Source: Candidatus Gastranaerophilales bacterium (GTDB taxonomy: Bacteria; Cyanobacteriota; Vampirovibrionia; Gastranaerophilales; Gastranaerophilaceae). Taken from it: DNA of 44,831 bases. The position numbers were made by a program, and so were the translations under genes. Numbering within the stretch: the first letter of the stretch is position 1; every line of letters starts with the position of its first letter. Location of the stretch: NCBI GenBank assembly GCA_910587245.1, contig CAJULX010000015.1:1-44831 (forward strand). The letters are read 5' to 3'. Positions 16,155 through 24,115 of the stretch are shown one piece after another. A model generated the notes under the pieces. It did not search any database, had not been told where the DNA came from, and saw only the letters and a list, made by a program, of their open reading frames with translations.

Positions 16155-17630
16155 GTAAAAATTTTTAAACAGATAGTAACAATTTTAATATTAGCAGGAT
16201 TCTGTATATCAGAGGGATTAAATCCGGTATTTGCGCTTGGAGAAATTAAAGAAGGTGAAATTTTAAGCTTAAAGGAATGCATTGAAATTGCACTTAAAAA
16301 CAACCCTAATGTTCAAATTTCAAAAAATAACGTGAAACTTGTTCAAACAAGAGTAGGACAGGCAAAATCAGATTTTTTTCCGACAATCAGCGCAAGCGGA
16401 GGATATTCTGCAAGCAATTTATGGAACAATGACGGAATATCCGGCGGAAACGATTATTACTATGCGGCAGGAATAAGTCTAAAACAATTAATTTTTAATT
16501 TCGGCAAAACAAATACACAGATTAAAATGCAAAAGTTTAATAAAATCTCGGCGGAATTTGATTTGGAATATACAAATTTAAAGACGGCGTATGATGTTAA
16601 AAGTGCATATTACGGTGTTTTGGCCGCTAAAGCGCTTGTAGATGTTGCAAAATCAAACCTTGAAATAAACAAAAGACAATATGCGCAGATTAAGGCTTAT
16701 TTTGAAGAAGGATTAAAATCCAGAATTGATTTTGTAAACGCCGAAGTAAATTTAAGCAACTCGCAGATTGAACTTATAGCGGCACAAACCGCCTATGAAA
16801 ATACTCTTGTTAAATTAAATAACTCGATGTATATAGCTTATGCACCAAGTTATTCGATAAAAAACACGGAAAGTTTTAATTTGAAAGAAGATTGGACTGA
16901 TGTTAAATTTTTAAACATCGGAAACTACAAAAAACTTGAAGAAGAGGTAAATAAACCCGCAGAAAAAGATGTAGAACCCTTAAACTATACGACCTCAGAT
17001 GCACCCACCCTTTCAAGCAAAGTTGAAAAAAACGACATACTTGAAAATTATGTATTTAAACCTTTAGGTTTAAGTTTTGAAGAAGCATTAGACGGTGCAA
17101 GAGAGCAGCGCCCAGATTTTAAATCTTACCTTGCCGCAAAAGAAGCTATGGCAGAGGCTTTAAAATACGCTAAAAAAGAATATCTTCCAAATATAACAGC
17201 GCAGGCGGGATACACATTAAGGGAATCCGATGCGCCGACATCAAACAGCTTTAACTATGGCGCAACACTTGATTTATCAAGCATAAATATTATGAAAACA
17301 AAATACAAAGTAGATGAAGCAAAAACCCAGCTTGATATTGCGGAGGAAAACCTGAATTTAATTGAAAAAAATATATTCTTTGAAGTGCAGGATGCTTATA
17401 TAAATATGGTACAGCTTGAAAAGCAAATTCCGCTATATCAAAAAAGGGTTCAGCAGGCTTTAGAGAATTTTGAACTGGCCGACGGCAGATACGGTGTCGG
17501 GTTATCCGATTTTATAGAACTGCAGGATTCAAGAAGCCAGTATTTAAACGCACAGCAGGAATATGTGCAGACAATTTATAACTACAATATTGCAAAATCA
17601 AAACTTGAAGCTGCAATGGGGGTAATATGA
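16155..17630 (+). CDS. TolC-family outer-membrane efflux protein, start codon unusual
   Basis: Outer-membrane channel of a tripartite exporter. Two OEP repeats are visible: LSLKECIEIALKNNPNVQIS near the start and LSFEEALDGAREQRPDFKSY in the middle; the end is YNIAKSKLEAAMGVI. The first standard start codon in frame is GTG 16332, but that would cut off the first helix. Upstream codons from about 16155 encode a signal-peptide-like KIFKQIVTILILAGFCISEG ending PVFA, preceded by GGAG (16147-16150). No ATG, GTG or TTG occurs in frame between the stop at 16101 and 16332, so GTA 16155 or ATT 16161 would have to start it. The stop overlaps the adaptor start by 4 nt. Confidence 0.8.
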   Translation, partial: VKIFKQIVTILILAGFCISEGLNPVFALGEIKEGEILSLKECIEIALKNNPNVQISKNNVKLVQTRVGQAKSDFFPTISASGGYSASNLWNNDGISGGNDYYYAAGISLKQLIFNFGKTNTQIKMQKFNKISAEFDLEYTNLKTAYDVKSAYYGVLAAKALVDVAKSNLEINKRQYAQIKAYFEEGLKSRIDFVNAEVNLSNSQIELIAAQTAYENTLVKLNNSMYIAYAPSYSIKNTESFNLKEDWTDVKFLNIGNYKKLEEEVNKPAEKDVEPLNYTTSDAPTLSSKVEKNDILENYVFKPLGLSFEEALDGAREQRPDFKSYLAAKEAMAEALKYAKKEYLPNITAQAGYTLRESDAPTSNSFNYGATLDLSSINIMKTKYKVDEAKTQLDIAEENLNLIEKNIFFEVQDAYINMVQLEKQIPLYQKRVQQALENFELADGRYGVGLSDFIELQDSRSQYLNAQQEYVQTIYNYNIAKSKLEAAMGVI

Positions 17631-18799
17631 AGAAAATAATCGGCATAATATTTATATGCCTTGCACTTATATGTTTATTAGGATTTTTGTTTAAAAATAA
17701 AAAAGAAGCAAAGAGTTATGTTACGGAACCGCTTGAAAAAAGAACCATAACTCAAATTGTAGAAGCCTCCGGAACAATTAATCCCGTACAAACGGTAAGC
17801 ATAGGTTCGCAGGTTTCAGGCCAAATAAGCGCCATTTATGTGGATTATAATTCAGAGGTTAAAAAGGGACAGCTTCTTGCGGAAATTGATACATCTCTTT
17901 TTGAAGCACAGGTTAATCAGGCAAAAGCTTCAATAGATAATGCAAGAGCAAACCTTGCCAAAATTCAGGCAACAACAGCAAACGACAAATTGACCCTCAC
18001 ACGGTATCGAAACCTTTATAAAAAAGGATTTATTGCAAAAAGCGAACTTGATTTAGCGGAGAGTACATATTCGGCTGATTTGGCACAGGTGCGTGCCGCG
18101 CAGGCGCAGATTAATCAAGCGCTTGCAAGTTATTCCACAGCAGAATCAAATTTAAGATATACAAAAATCGTTTCTCCTGTAGACGGTGTGGTTGTTTCGC
18201 GTGCGGTTGACGTTGGGCAGACTGTAGCAGCAAGCTTCCAGACTCCAGAATTATTTTCCGTAGCACAGGATTTAACCAAAATGCAGATTGAAGCAAGCGT
18301 ATCCGAAGCGGATATCGGCAAAGTTAAAAAAGAACAAAGCGTTGAATACACTCTTGACGGGTATCCCGATGAAACTTTTACAGGAAAAGTAACACAGGTT
18401 AGAATTTCACCCACAACCGTTTCTAATGTTGTAACATACAGCGTCATAATAGATGTTGAGAATGAAGAAATGAAGCTGATACCCGGCATGACAGCCAATG
18501 TTTCTATTATCACATCCAAAAAAGAAGATATTTTATGCGCAAAAAATGCCGCGCTTAAATTTACTCCGAATACTGACGGAAAAGGCGAAAAATTTGATAG
18601 ACAGGGAATATGGCTTTTAGCTGACGACAAACCAAAAAGGGTTGAAATTGAAACAGGAGTGAATGATGACAGCTACACGGAAATCATTTCAACCGGCCTG
18701 AAAGGCCTGAAAGACGGTGACAGAGTAATTATTTCAATCGAAGACAAAAACAAAAAGAAAACTTCACAAGGACGAGGCCCCGGCCCTAGAATGTTTTAA
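17627..18799 (+). CDS. MacA-like periplasmic adaptor (membrane fusion protein)
   Basis: 390 residues. It links the inner-membrane ABC transporter to the outer-membrane channel. A membrane anchor IIGIIFICLALICLLGFLF (4-22) is followed by the lipoyl/biotinyl half VSIGSQVSGQISAIYVDYNS, a coiled-coil hairpin (about 85-160), the second lipoyl half YTKIVSPVDGVVVSRAVDVG, and a beta-barrel domain with IPGMTANVSI. The C-terminus is basic. The start ATG is in the 4-nt overlap with the TolC-type gene, and the ATPase follows after 8 nt, so channel, adaptor and pump form one operon. Confidence 0.92.
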   Translation: MKKIIGIIFICLALICLLGFLFKNKKEAKSYVTEPLEKRTITQIVEASGTINPVQTVSIGSQVSGQISAIYVDYNSEVKKGQLLAEIDTSLFEAQVNQAKASIDNARANLAKIQATTANDKLTLTRYRNLYKKGFIAKSELDLAESTYSADLAQVRAAQAQINQALASYSTAESNLRYTKIVSPVDGVVVSRAVDVGQTVAASFQTPELFSVAQDLTKMQIEASVSEADIGKVKKEQSVEYTLDGYPDETFTGKVTQVRISPTTVSNVVTYSVIIDVENEEMKLIPGMTANVSIITSKKEDILCAKNAALKFTPNTDGKGEKFDRQGIWLLADDKPKRVEIETGVNDDSYTEIISTGLKGLKDGDRVIISIEDKNKKKTSQGRGPGPRMF

Positions 18800-18807
18800 G
18801 GGATAAA

Positions 18808-19560
18808 ATGGACGAAAAAATTTTAAAAACAGCCGATAAGCCTTTAATTTGCGCTAAAAATATAGTTAAAACCTATACAACAGGTACAGGTGAAGACTGT
18901 ACATTTTATGCACTGAAAGGAGTATCCCTAACCATTCAAAACGGCGAATTTGTAGCCATAATGGGGGCTTCCGGTTCAGGAAAATCAACATTTATGAACA
19001 TTATAGGCTGTCTTGATAAGCCGACATCCGGTGATTATTTTTTAGACGGCAATAACATTGTAAACACAAGGCTCGACAAGCTTTCAGAAGTAAGAAATGC
19101 AAAGCTCGGTTTTGTTTTTCAGGGCTTTAACCTGATTTCAAGAACATCTGCAGTTGAAAATGTTGAATTACCAATGATTTATAAAGGAATTCCTGCAAAA
19201 GAACGCAGAGAGCGTGCCATGGAAGCTTTAAAAATTGTAGGCTTATCAGGCAAAGAACAAAATATGCCAAACCAGCTTTCGGGCGGTCAGCAGCAGAGAG
19301 TTGCAATAGCCCGTGCCATTGTAAATGATGCACCGGTAATTCTTGCTGATGAACCTACGGGAAACCTTGACACAAAAACCAGTTACGAGGTTATGGATTT
19401 TTTTGTGAATTTAAACGAAAAAATGCATAAAACCATTGTGCTTGTAACTCATGAAGATGATATTGCAGGATACTGTAAAAGAATTGTACGCTTTAAAGAC
19501 GGTAACATAGTAAACAATACGGCAAATAAGCCTGTATATAGTTTGGAGGGCAGACAATGA
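18808..19560 (+). CDS. ABC transporter ATPase, MacB/LolD type
   Basis: 250 residues, a full nucleotide-binding subunit. Walker A is MGASGSGKSTFMN (about 52-64), the Q-loop VFQGFNLI, the signature LSGGQQQRVAIARA, Walker B VILADEPTGNLD and the switch His in LVTHE. In E. coli MacB this domain is fused to the membrane part; here it is a separate gene, as in many bacteria. GGGATAAA precedes the ATG. The stop overlaps the permease start by 4 nt. The substrate cannot be read from the sequence (macrolide-like, peptide or lipid). Confidence 0.95.
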   Translation: MDEKILKTADKPLICAKNIVKTYTTGTGEDCTFYALKGVSLTIQNGEFVAIMGASGSGKSTFMNIIGCLDKPTSGDYFLDGNNIVNTRLDKLSEVRNAKLGFVFQGFNLISRTSAVENVELPMIYKGIPAKERRERAMEALKIVGLSGKEQNMPNQLSGGQQQRVAIARAIVNDAPVILADEPTGNLDTKTSYEVMDFFVNLNEKMHKTIVLVTHEDDIAGYCKRIVRFKDGNIVNNTANKPVYSLEGRQ

Positions 19561-20786
19561 TAGATTTTTCATCCACCTTCAAAATGGCATTATTATCTCT
19601 AAAAGTTAATAAAATGCGCTCGATTCTAACAAGCCTCGGCATAATAATAGGTGTAAGTGCCGTTATAATTATGCTTGCCGTGGGTCAGGGAGCAAGCGTT
19701 AAAATTCAAAAAGATATGGCTTCAATGGGAAGTAATCTTTTGATGGTATCAAGCGCATCCGTCACATCCGGCGGGGTGCGAATGGGACGCGGGACAAAAC
19801 CCACGCTTACATTAAAAGATTCTAAAGCAATTGCAAAGAATTGTCCTTCCGTCGGTTTTGTAGCACCGTATTCAAGTGAAGCAAAACAGGTGACATACGG
19901 AAACCAGAATTGGTCTACAAGCATAGCAGGCACTACGCCTGAATATATGGCTATAAGAGATTGGAAAATCAATCTCGGCAGAAACCTGATTGAAGAAGAT
20001 ATATCGAACATGTCAAAAGTTGCAATTCTTGGAAATACTGTTGCAAACGAGCTTTTTGGCGATCTTGATCCTATCGGGCGTACGGTAAGAATCGGCGGGG
20101 TGCCTTTTAAGGTTATAGGGCTTCTTGAATCAAAAGGGCAAAATTCCATGGGACATGATCAGGATGACTTTGTTATGATTCCTATCACCACAGGGCAAAA
20201 GAAGGTTTTTGGGACAAGTTTCCCCGGAACCGTAAGTATGATAAACATTAAGGCAAAAGATTCGGATTCCGTAAATTCAGCCGAAACCGAAGTAACGGAA
20301 CTATTAAAAACAAGACACAAAATAGGCAAAAAACAGGAAAATGATTTTCAGGTAAGAAATTTGACCCAGATGATGGAAACAATGCAATCTGCGGTTAAGA
20401 CAATGTCATTATTATTAGGCTCAATTGCAGGAGTATCACTGCTTGTAGGCGGAATAGGCATAATGAACATTATGCTTGTATCCGTAACCGAGCGTACAAA
20501 AGAAATCGGCATAAGAATGGCAATAGGTGCAAAATCAACAGATATTCAGATACAATTTTTAATAGAAAGTCTTTTGCTATCTATAATAGGCGGAATAATG
20601 GGGCTTATTTTCGGAGCCTTCGGCGCAAAAATGATTGAACTATTCGGCTCAATGACTGTCTATATAAGCGGTTTTTCAATAGCACTTTCGCTTGGTTTTT
20701 CAGGAGTTATCGGAGTTGTTTTCGGATATTATCCTGCCTATAAAGCTTCTCTTTTAAATCCCATTGATGCATTAAGGTATGAGTAA
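19557..20786 (+). CDS. ABC transporter permease, MacB/FtsX type
   Basis: 409 residues. A first membrane helix at about 22-43 (ILTSLGIIIGVSAVIIMLAV) is followed by a large periplasmic MacB core domain (about 50-275) and a C-terminal FtsX domain with three helices, including LLVGGIGIMNIMLVSVTERT and the conserved EIGIRMAIGA coupling segment. It ends LLNPIDALRYE, the normal MacB-type ending. It is the last gene of the efflux operon. No terminator follows at once; the next hairpin is at 21008. Confidence 0.95.
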   Translation: MIDFSSTFKMALLSLKVNKMRSILTSLGIIIGVSAVIIMLAVGQGASVKIQKDMASMGSNLLMVSSASVTSGGVRMGRGTKPTLTLKDSKAIAKNCPSVGFVAPYSSEAKQVTYGNQNWSTSIAGTTPEYMAIRDWKINLGRNLIEEDISNMSKVAILGNTVANELFGDLDPIGRTVRIGGVPFKVIGLLESKGQNSMGHDQDDFVMIPITTGQKKVFGTSFPGTVSMINIKAKDSDSVNSAETEVTELLKTRHKIGKKQENDFQVRNLTQMMETMQSAVKTMSLLLGSIAGVSLLVGGIGIMNIMLVSVTERTKEIGIRMAIGAKSTDIQIQFLIESLLLSIIGGIMGLIFGAFGAKMIELFGSMTVYISGFSIALSLGFSGVIGVVFGYYPAYKASLLNPIDALRYE

Positions 20787-20848
20787 CTGCTTTCTGTCGG
20801 AGGATTTAAGCCTGCATGTAAAGTTATGTAAAAATAATTACAAATGAC

Positions 20849-21040
20849 TTGCAATTAAAACTTGATTTGCAATAATGGAGTTCCAGTCTGAGGTTTAGAG
20901 AACATTTAAAAGCACGAGTGACTGATAAGAATAGCTTTTCAAGCCTTTAAGTTTAAAATTAAATTTAAAAGCTTGTGTACAATTTTCACCCTTTTTGACC
21001 TTAAGGTCCTGTATAATCCTTTTATACAGGGCTTTATTTT
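20849..21040 (+). ncRNA. Candidate small RNA gene in the 398-nt gap
   Basis: The 20787-21184 gap holds no coding frame I would accept. TTGCAA (20849-20854) and AATAAT (20871-20876) with a 16-nt spacer could start an RNA near 20883 that ends at the hairpin terminator at 21008-21040, about 155 nt. Internal pairings include CAGTC with GACTG and a long arm, AAGCCTTTAAGTTT with AAATTTAAAAGCTT (with mismatches). Length is in the range of 6S RNA, but I see no diagnostic motif. It may simply be the 3' untranslated end of the efflux operon. Confidence 0.3.
21008..21040 (+). terminator. Rho-independent terminator
   Basis: CCTGTATAA (21008-21016) pairs perfectly with TTATACAGG (21022-21030) around TCCTT, followed by GCTTTATTTTATT. 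An overlapping 12-bp palindrome GACCTTAAGGTC (20997-21008) could form an alternative fold. It ends the efflux operon or the candidate small RNA. Confidence 0.8.
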
Positions 21041-21102
21041 ATTCAAATTTTAACAAAATAATTTTATATAAGCAAACTCTAATGTTATAAAAATAAATTA
21101 AG

Positions 21103-21200
21103 GCAAATATATTTTTTCACATGCATTAACTAGATATGAAAACAAATTCGTGCAAATATATTTTTTCACATGTGTTAACTAAATATGAAAATAATTCTCC
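21103..21200 (+). repeat. 49-bp imperfect tandem duplication spanning a start codon
   Basis: Copy one is 21103-21151, copy two 21152-21200. The first 21 bases of each copy are identical, and ATATGAAAA occurs at the same place in both, so each copy carries an ATG (21136 and 21185). They differ at a handful of positions, mostly at the 3' end where copy two runs into the poly-C tract. The two ATGs lie in different frames (49 is not a multiple of 3). Confidence 0.9.
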
Positions 21201-22909
21201 CCCCCCCGCTACATAATTACTCAAAGAGAATTGCTTATAATTCTTCGCATAATACACAACAGAATAGTATTGCGCAAACGCCGCAGTTACTTTCAAATGC
21301 AGAAAATTCCTTTTTAGATGAACTTAACGCCTTACAAAATTATAATTTATCATTCTTAGGGAAAACAACAGCAAGACCTGTACTTGCAATAGACAGAGAA
21401 ATGAACTATGAACCTTATTCTTCAGCAAATAAGGCAGGCACTGTTTTAGGCATCGCTACCCCGCGCATTTCAAAATGCATAAAAGAAGATAAAGAGCAAA
21501 GAGCAAAATATGCGGGTGATTATTATTTTGTACCTCTTTGTGAAGTGCAGACGGTAAAAGAGGACGGCACGCTCGGAATAGACGAGGATAAGGTTAGAGA
21601 AGTATACGAAGCAGGAGAAATCGCCCGTATTGAAGGCGAAAATGTTAAAAAACACAGATTCTACGGAATGGATAAAAATAAAAAACTCATACCGTTTACC
21701 TGTTATTCTGAAGCTGAAAAAGTTACTCCCGCAAAACGCCCGAATATTATTAAATGTTTAAACGGGGATAATAAAACAGCAGGGGGCTACATATTTTTTG
21801 AACCTGAAGAAATTGAAATTATAGATGAAACAGGCAAAATAGATATTGATAAAGAAAAACTTGATTCAATTATGAAAAGAGCGGATGAGTATCTGTCAAA
21901 CCCGTATATTGGAGAAAAAACACCTGTTTACGCCTTTTACATAGGTACAAAGAAAAAGAAAGATATAAGATTTGATACAATTACAGAAGCTAAGAAGAAA
22001 TTAGAAACTTCATATGAAAGCATTGCCGCCTGTCTTGCCGGAGATAAAAATTTTGCAGGTGATTATTGTTATGCACTTGCAAGCGAAATTGAAACAATAA
22101 AAGAAGACGGCACGGTTGATATAGATATAGAAAAGATTGACAAATTAAAAGAAGAAGCAAAAATTGCGAAAGAAAATGATAAAAGTATGAAGGGCAAAGC
22201 AATTTATGCGTACAAGATAAAAGACAAATCTCTTAAAAGATATAATATAAGCGCCGATGCAGCACACCTGCTTAAAATTTCACCTGCAAATATTTCGGCT
22301 TGCCTGGCTGATAAAAACGAAGTAACGAGCGGTTTTATTTTTCTTCCGGCATACAAGATTGAGGTTGAAAACGAGGACGGCGTATTAGTGCCTGATGAAG
22401 AAAAACTAAAAACAGCACTAAGAGAACACCATGAAAAGGCAGCCGCTTGTCAAGCAGAAAGAGCAGCAAAACGCAGAGAATTAAAAAAGACAAAAACAAC
22501 CAAAAAGAAAATAAAAACCACCAATACCACTGTTAAGAAAAACAATAAAACTGATAAAAAGAAACCTCTGCTTGATTATACGGTAACCCCCGTTGCTGTA
22601 TCAACACCTGCTTTTATAACTATACCTGAATCTAAAGCTGCATCTAATGAGAGCAAAAAATCAATTTCAAAATCCGCTAAAACAGCAAAGCCAAAAACAG
22701 CTAAAGCCAAAGACCCTGCAAAATCAATGAGAAAATATATAAAATTGGGCAGAATATATGCTTATAAATATGGAAACTATTTTGAATATGCAGATATATT
22801 TGAAGCTTGCACAAAATTAAACACAGATCTTGATACATTATATAATGCCATTAAAATCAATTCAAACAAGATTAACGGATTAGTGTTTACAACCGATGCA
22901 GATTATTAA
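21185..22909 (+). CDS. Tandem NUMOD1-like repeat protein, possible phase-variable DNA-binding protein
   Basis: 574 residues. After a poly-C encoded proline run and a Gln/Asn-rich start there are four modules of about 75-80 residues (about 65-140, 157-232, 246-325, 338-415), a Lys/Thr-rich linker (about 425-520) and a shorter fifth module (525-572). Each module has a YAYxI strand, a helix-turn-helix-like core such as ADAAHLLKISPANISACLAD, a GY/F-x-F strand and an acidic strand IEtIkEDGT. The core resembles NUMOD1/IENR1 DNA-binding modules of homing endonucleases, but no nuclease domain is present. No ribosome site is seen. It ends before a hairpin shared with tRNA-Leu. It is a lone gene. Confidence 0.75.
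   Translation: MKIILPPPLHNYSKRIAYNSSHNTQQNSIAQTPQLLSNAENSFLDELNALQNYNLSFLGKTTARPVLAIDREMNYEPYSSANKAGTVLGIATPRISKCIKEDKEQRAKYAGDYYFVPLCEVQTVKEDGTLGIDEDKVREVYEAGEIARIEGENVKKHRFYGMDKNKKLIPFTCYSEAEKVTPAKRPNIIKCLNGDNKTAGGYIFFEPEEIEIIDETGKIDIDKEKLDSIMKRADEYLSNPYIGEKTPVYAFYIGTKKKKDIRFDTITEAKKKLETSYESIAACLAGDKNFAGDYCYALASEIETIKEDGTVDIDIEKIDKLKEEAKIAKENDKSMKGKAIYAYKIKDKSLKRYNISADAAHLLKISPANISACLADKNEVTSGFIFLPAYKIEVENEDGVLVPDEEKLKTALREHHEKAAACQAERAAKRRELKKTKTTKKKIKTTNTTVKKNNKTDKKKPLLDYTVTPVAVSTPAFITIPESKAASNESKKSISKSAKTAKPKTAKAKDPAKSMRKYIKLGRIYAYKYGNYFEYADIFEACTKLNTDLDTLYNAIKINSNKINGLVFTTDADY
21199..21207. repeat. Poly-C tract (C9) at codons 5-8 of the NUMOD-like gene
   Basis: Nine consecutive C bases, 14 nt downstream of ATG 21185, encode the prolines of MKIILPPPLH. 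Gain or loss of one C moves everything downstream out of frame with this ATG. With eight C bases the other ATG, at 21136, becomes in frame with the long coding region. Confidence 0.9.
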
Positions 22910-22912
22910 TTC

Positions 22913-22940
22913 AAATAAAAAACCTCTCAAATGAGAGGTT
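22913..22940. terminator. Hairpin terminator shared by the repeat-protein gene and tRNA-Leu
   Basis: AACCTCTC (22921-22928) and GAGAGGTT (22933-22940) form a perfect 8-bp stem with loop AAAT. On the minus strand it is followed by a run of T, TTTTTTATTT, so it is a good terminator for tRNA-Leu. On the + strand it directly follows the stop at 22909 but lacks a T run. Confidence 0.8.
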
Positions 22941-22947
22941 TAAAGTT

Positions 22948-23033
22948 TGCTCCAGACCAGACTTGAACTGGTACGAGGTTTGACCCTCATTGGATTTTAA
23001 GTCCAACGTGTCTACCGATTCCACCACTGGAGC
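22948..23033 (-). tRNA. tRNA-Leu (anticodon UAA), no intron
   Basis: 86 nt on the minus strand. Acceptor GCTCCAG (23033-23027) pairs with CTGGAGC (22955-22949), with discriminator A at 22948. The anticodon arm is TTGGACTTAAAATCCAA, anticodon TAA. A long variable arm TGAGGGTCAAACCTCG marks a class II tRNA, and the T arm has GTTCAAGTC. CCA is not encoded. Many cyanobacteria and plastids carry a group I intron in this anticodon loop; this gene has none. Confidence 0.95.
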
Positions 23034-23149
23034 GGAATTAATTCTATAAATTAATTTTATTATAAAAAAGCTTTCTGTCCAGTGCTTTTTTATTATTTCA
23101 TACAAAATAATGATTTTGTCTTAAATTCGCCTTAAATAAGGCAGATAAG

Positions 23150-23353
23150 CTATTTGCTTTCAATAAGCGCGTTAATTTCGCCAACCATAACTTCAGGGTC
23201 AACACCATGCACTTTTGCACCCGCTTCAAGATTTTCAAATCTTGCAGCAGCACAGCCGATACAGCCGAGACCGTATTTTGCAAATACTTCTAAACTTTCA
23301 GGATATTGCTGTACAATATCAATAATTCCCATATCTTTTGTTACTTTTCCCAT
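23150..23353 (-). CDS. DUF1858-domain protein with CxxC
   Basis: 67 residues, the size of a single DUF1858 domain: TKDMGIIDIVQQYPESLEVF, then YGLGCIGCAAARFENLEAGA and a helical end VMVGEINALIE. The CIGC pair (about 31-34) suggests a disulfide or metal site. The family is often found next to hybrid-cluster proteins or anaerobic redox enzymes, but none is near here. The function is unknown. It lies between tRNA-Leu and the DUF151 gene on the same strand. Confidence 0.8.
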   Translation of the reverse strand: MGKVTKDMGIIDIVQQYPESLEVFAKYGLGCIGCAAARFENLEAGAKVHGVDPEVMVGEINALIESK

Positions 23354-23509
23354 ATTCTCTTGCCTTCTTAATATTTAACATTAAACATTATACTATGAAA
23401 TTTTTAAAACTGACAAATAATGAACCTGTTGGCATTTATAATAATCTAAAAATCCTGAGACGGGCTGAATTCAGCTTTGAAATAACAAAAGCAAACCCGT
23501 TTATAGTTT

Positions 23510-24019
23510 TTATTGATCAGATTCAAAGTTTTTATTTATTAATTTTTCAAAATCGGAAGGTTTAATATCTTTAATAAAATTCTTAAATTCCATTGCTTCT
23601 TCTTCATCTTTTTGAGAATCAACGGAAACCGCACCGTTTAAGAGCACATTTGATGTTACAAATATTGAAACCTCCGCTCTTATAGCAATAGCAATCGCAT
23701 CTGAGGGTCTTGCATCAAGCTCGATTTTGCTTCCGTCTTCTTTTTCAAGATAAATGGTTGAAAAATAAGTCTGATCATCAACATCGTTTATTTCAACTCT
23801 GGCAATTTCAAAACCCGTTGCCTCTATTAAATTTAAAAATAAATCATGCGTCATGGGGCGGGAAGAGGGTATATTTTCAATTTTTCTTATAATTGAACTT
23901 GCCTCAGCCGAACCTATCCAGATAGGAAGAGCTTTTCTATTTTCTAAATCATTTAAAACAACAATAGGAGAGCCGCTTCTTGTATCAAGAGCAATACCCA
24001 TAACTCTCATTTCTATCAT
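23510..24019 (-). CDS. Bifunctional nuclease family protein (DUF151)
   Basis: 169 residues. The conserved core is complete: SPIVVLNDLENRKALPIWIG, then PMTHDLFLNLIEATG and the signature LDARPSDAIAIAIRAEVSIF. Plant members have DNase and RNase activity; bacterial members are common in Cyanobacteria and often uncharacterised. The last third is acidic and helical. A hairpin at 24063-24100 separates it from the upstream gene, so it has its own transcript. I see no strong promoter in the short gap. Confidence 0.9.
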   Translation of the reverse strand: MIEMRVMGIALDTRSGSPIVVLNDLENRKALPIWIGSAEASSIIRKIENIPSSRPMTHDLFLNLIEATGFEIARVEINDVDDQTYFSTIYLEKEDGSKIELDARPSDAIAIAIRAEVSIFVTSNVLLNGAVSVDSQKDEEEAMEFKNFIKDIKPSDFEKLINKNFESDQ

Positions 24020-24062
24020 AATTACTCCAAATTTTTATATCAATTAAAAATATTATACAATA

Positions 24063-24100
24063 AAAAATACTCCTTGCTACTTATCACAAGGAGTATTTTT
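24063..24100 (-). terminator. Terminator of the glycine-zipper gene
   Basis: AAAAATACTCCTTG (24063-24076) and CAAGGAGTATTTTT (24087-24100) form a perfect 14-bp inverted repeat with a 10-nt loop. On the minus strand the stem ends in a T run and lies 16 nt past the stop of the gene at 24116. Confidence 0.9.
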
Positions 24101-24115
24101 AAATCTTTGTTTTCT

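Noticed and set aside
23464..23475. Palindrome GCTGAATTCAGC as an operator
   Set aside because: It lies between a start region and a 3' end with no promoter beside it; probably chance or part of a weak terminator.
23395..23565. Short + strand frame (56 codons from ATG 23395) between the DUF1858 and DUF151 genes
   Set aside because: It runs into the 3' end of the DUF151 gene on the other strand, has no ribosome site and no recognisable sequence.
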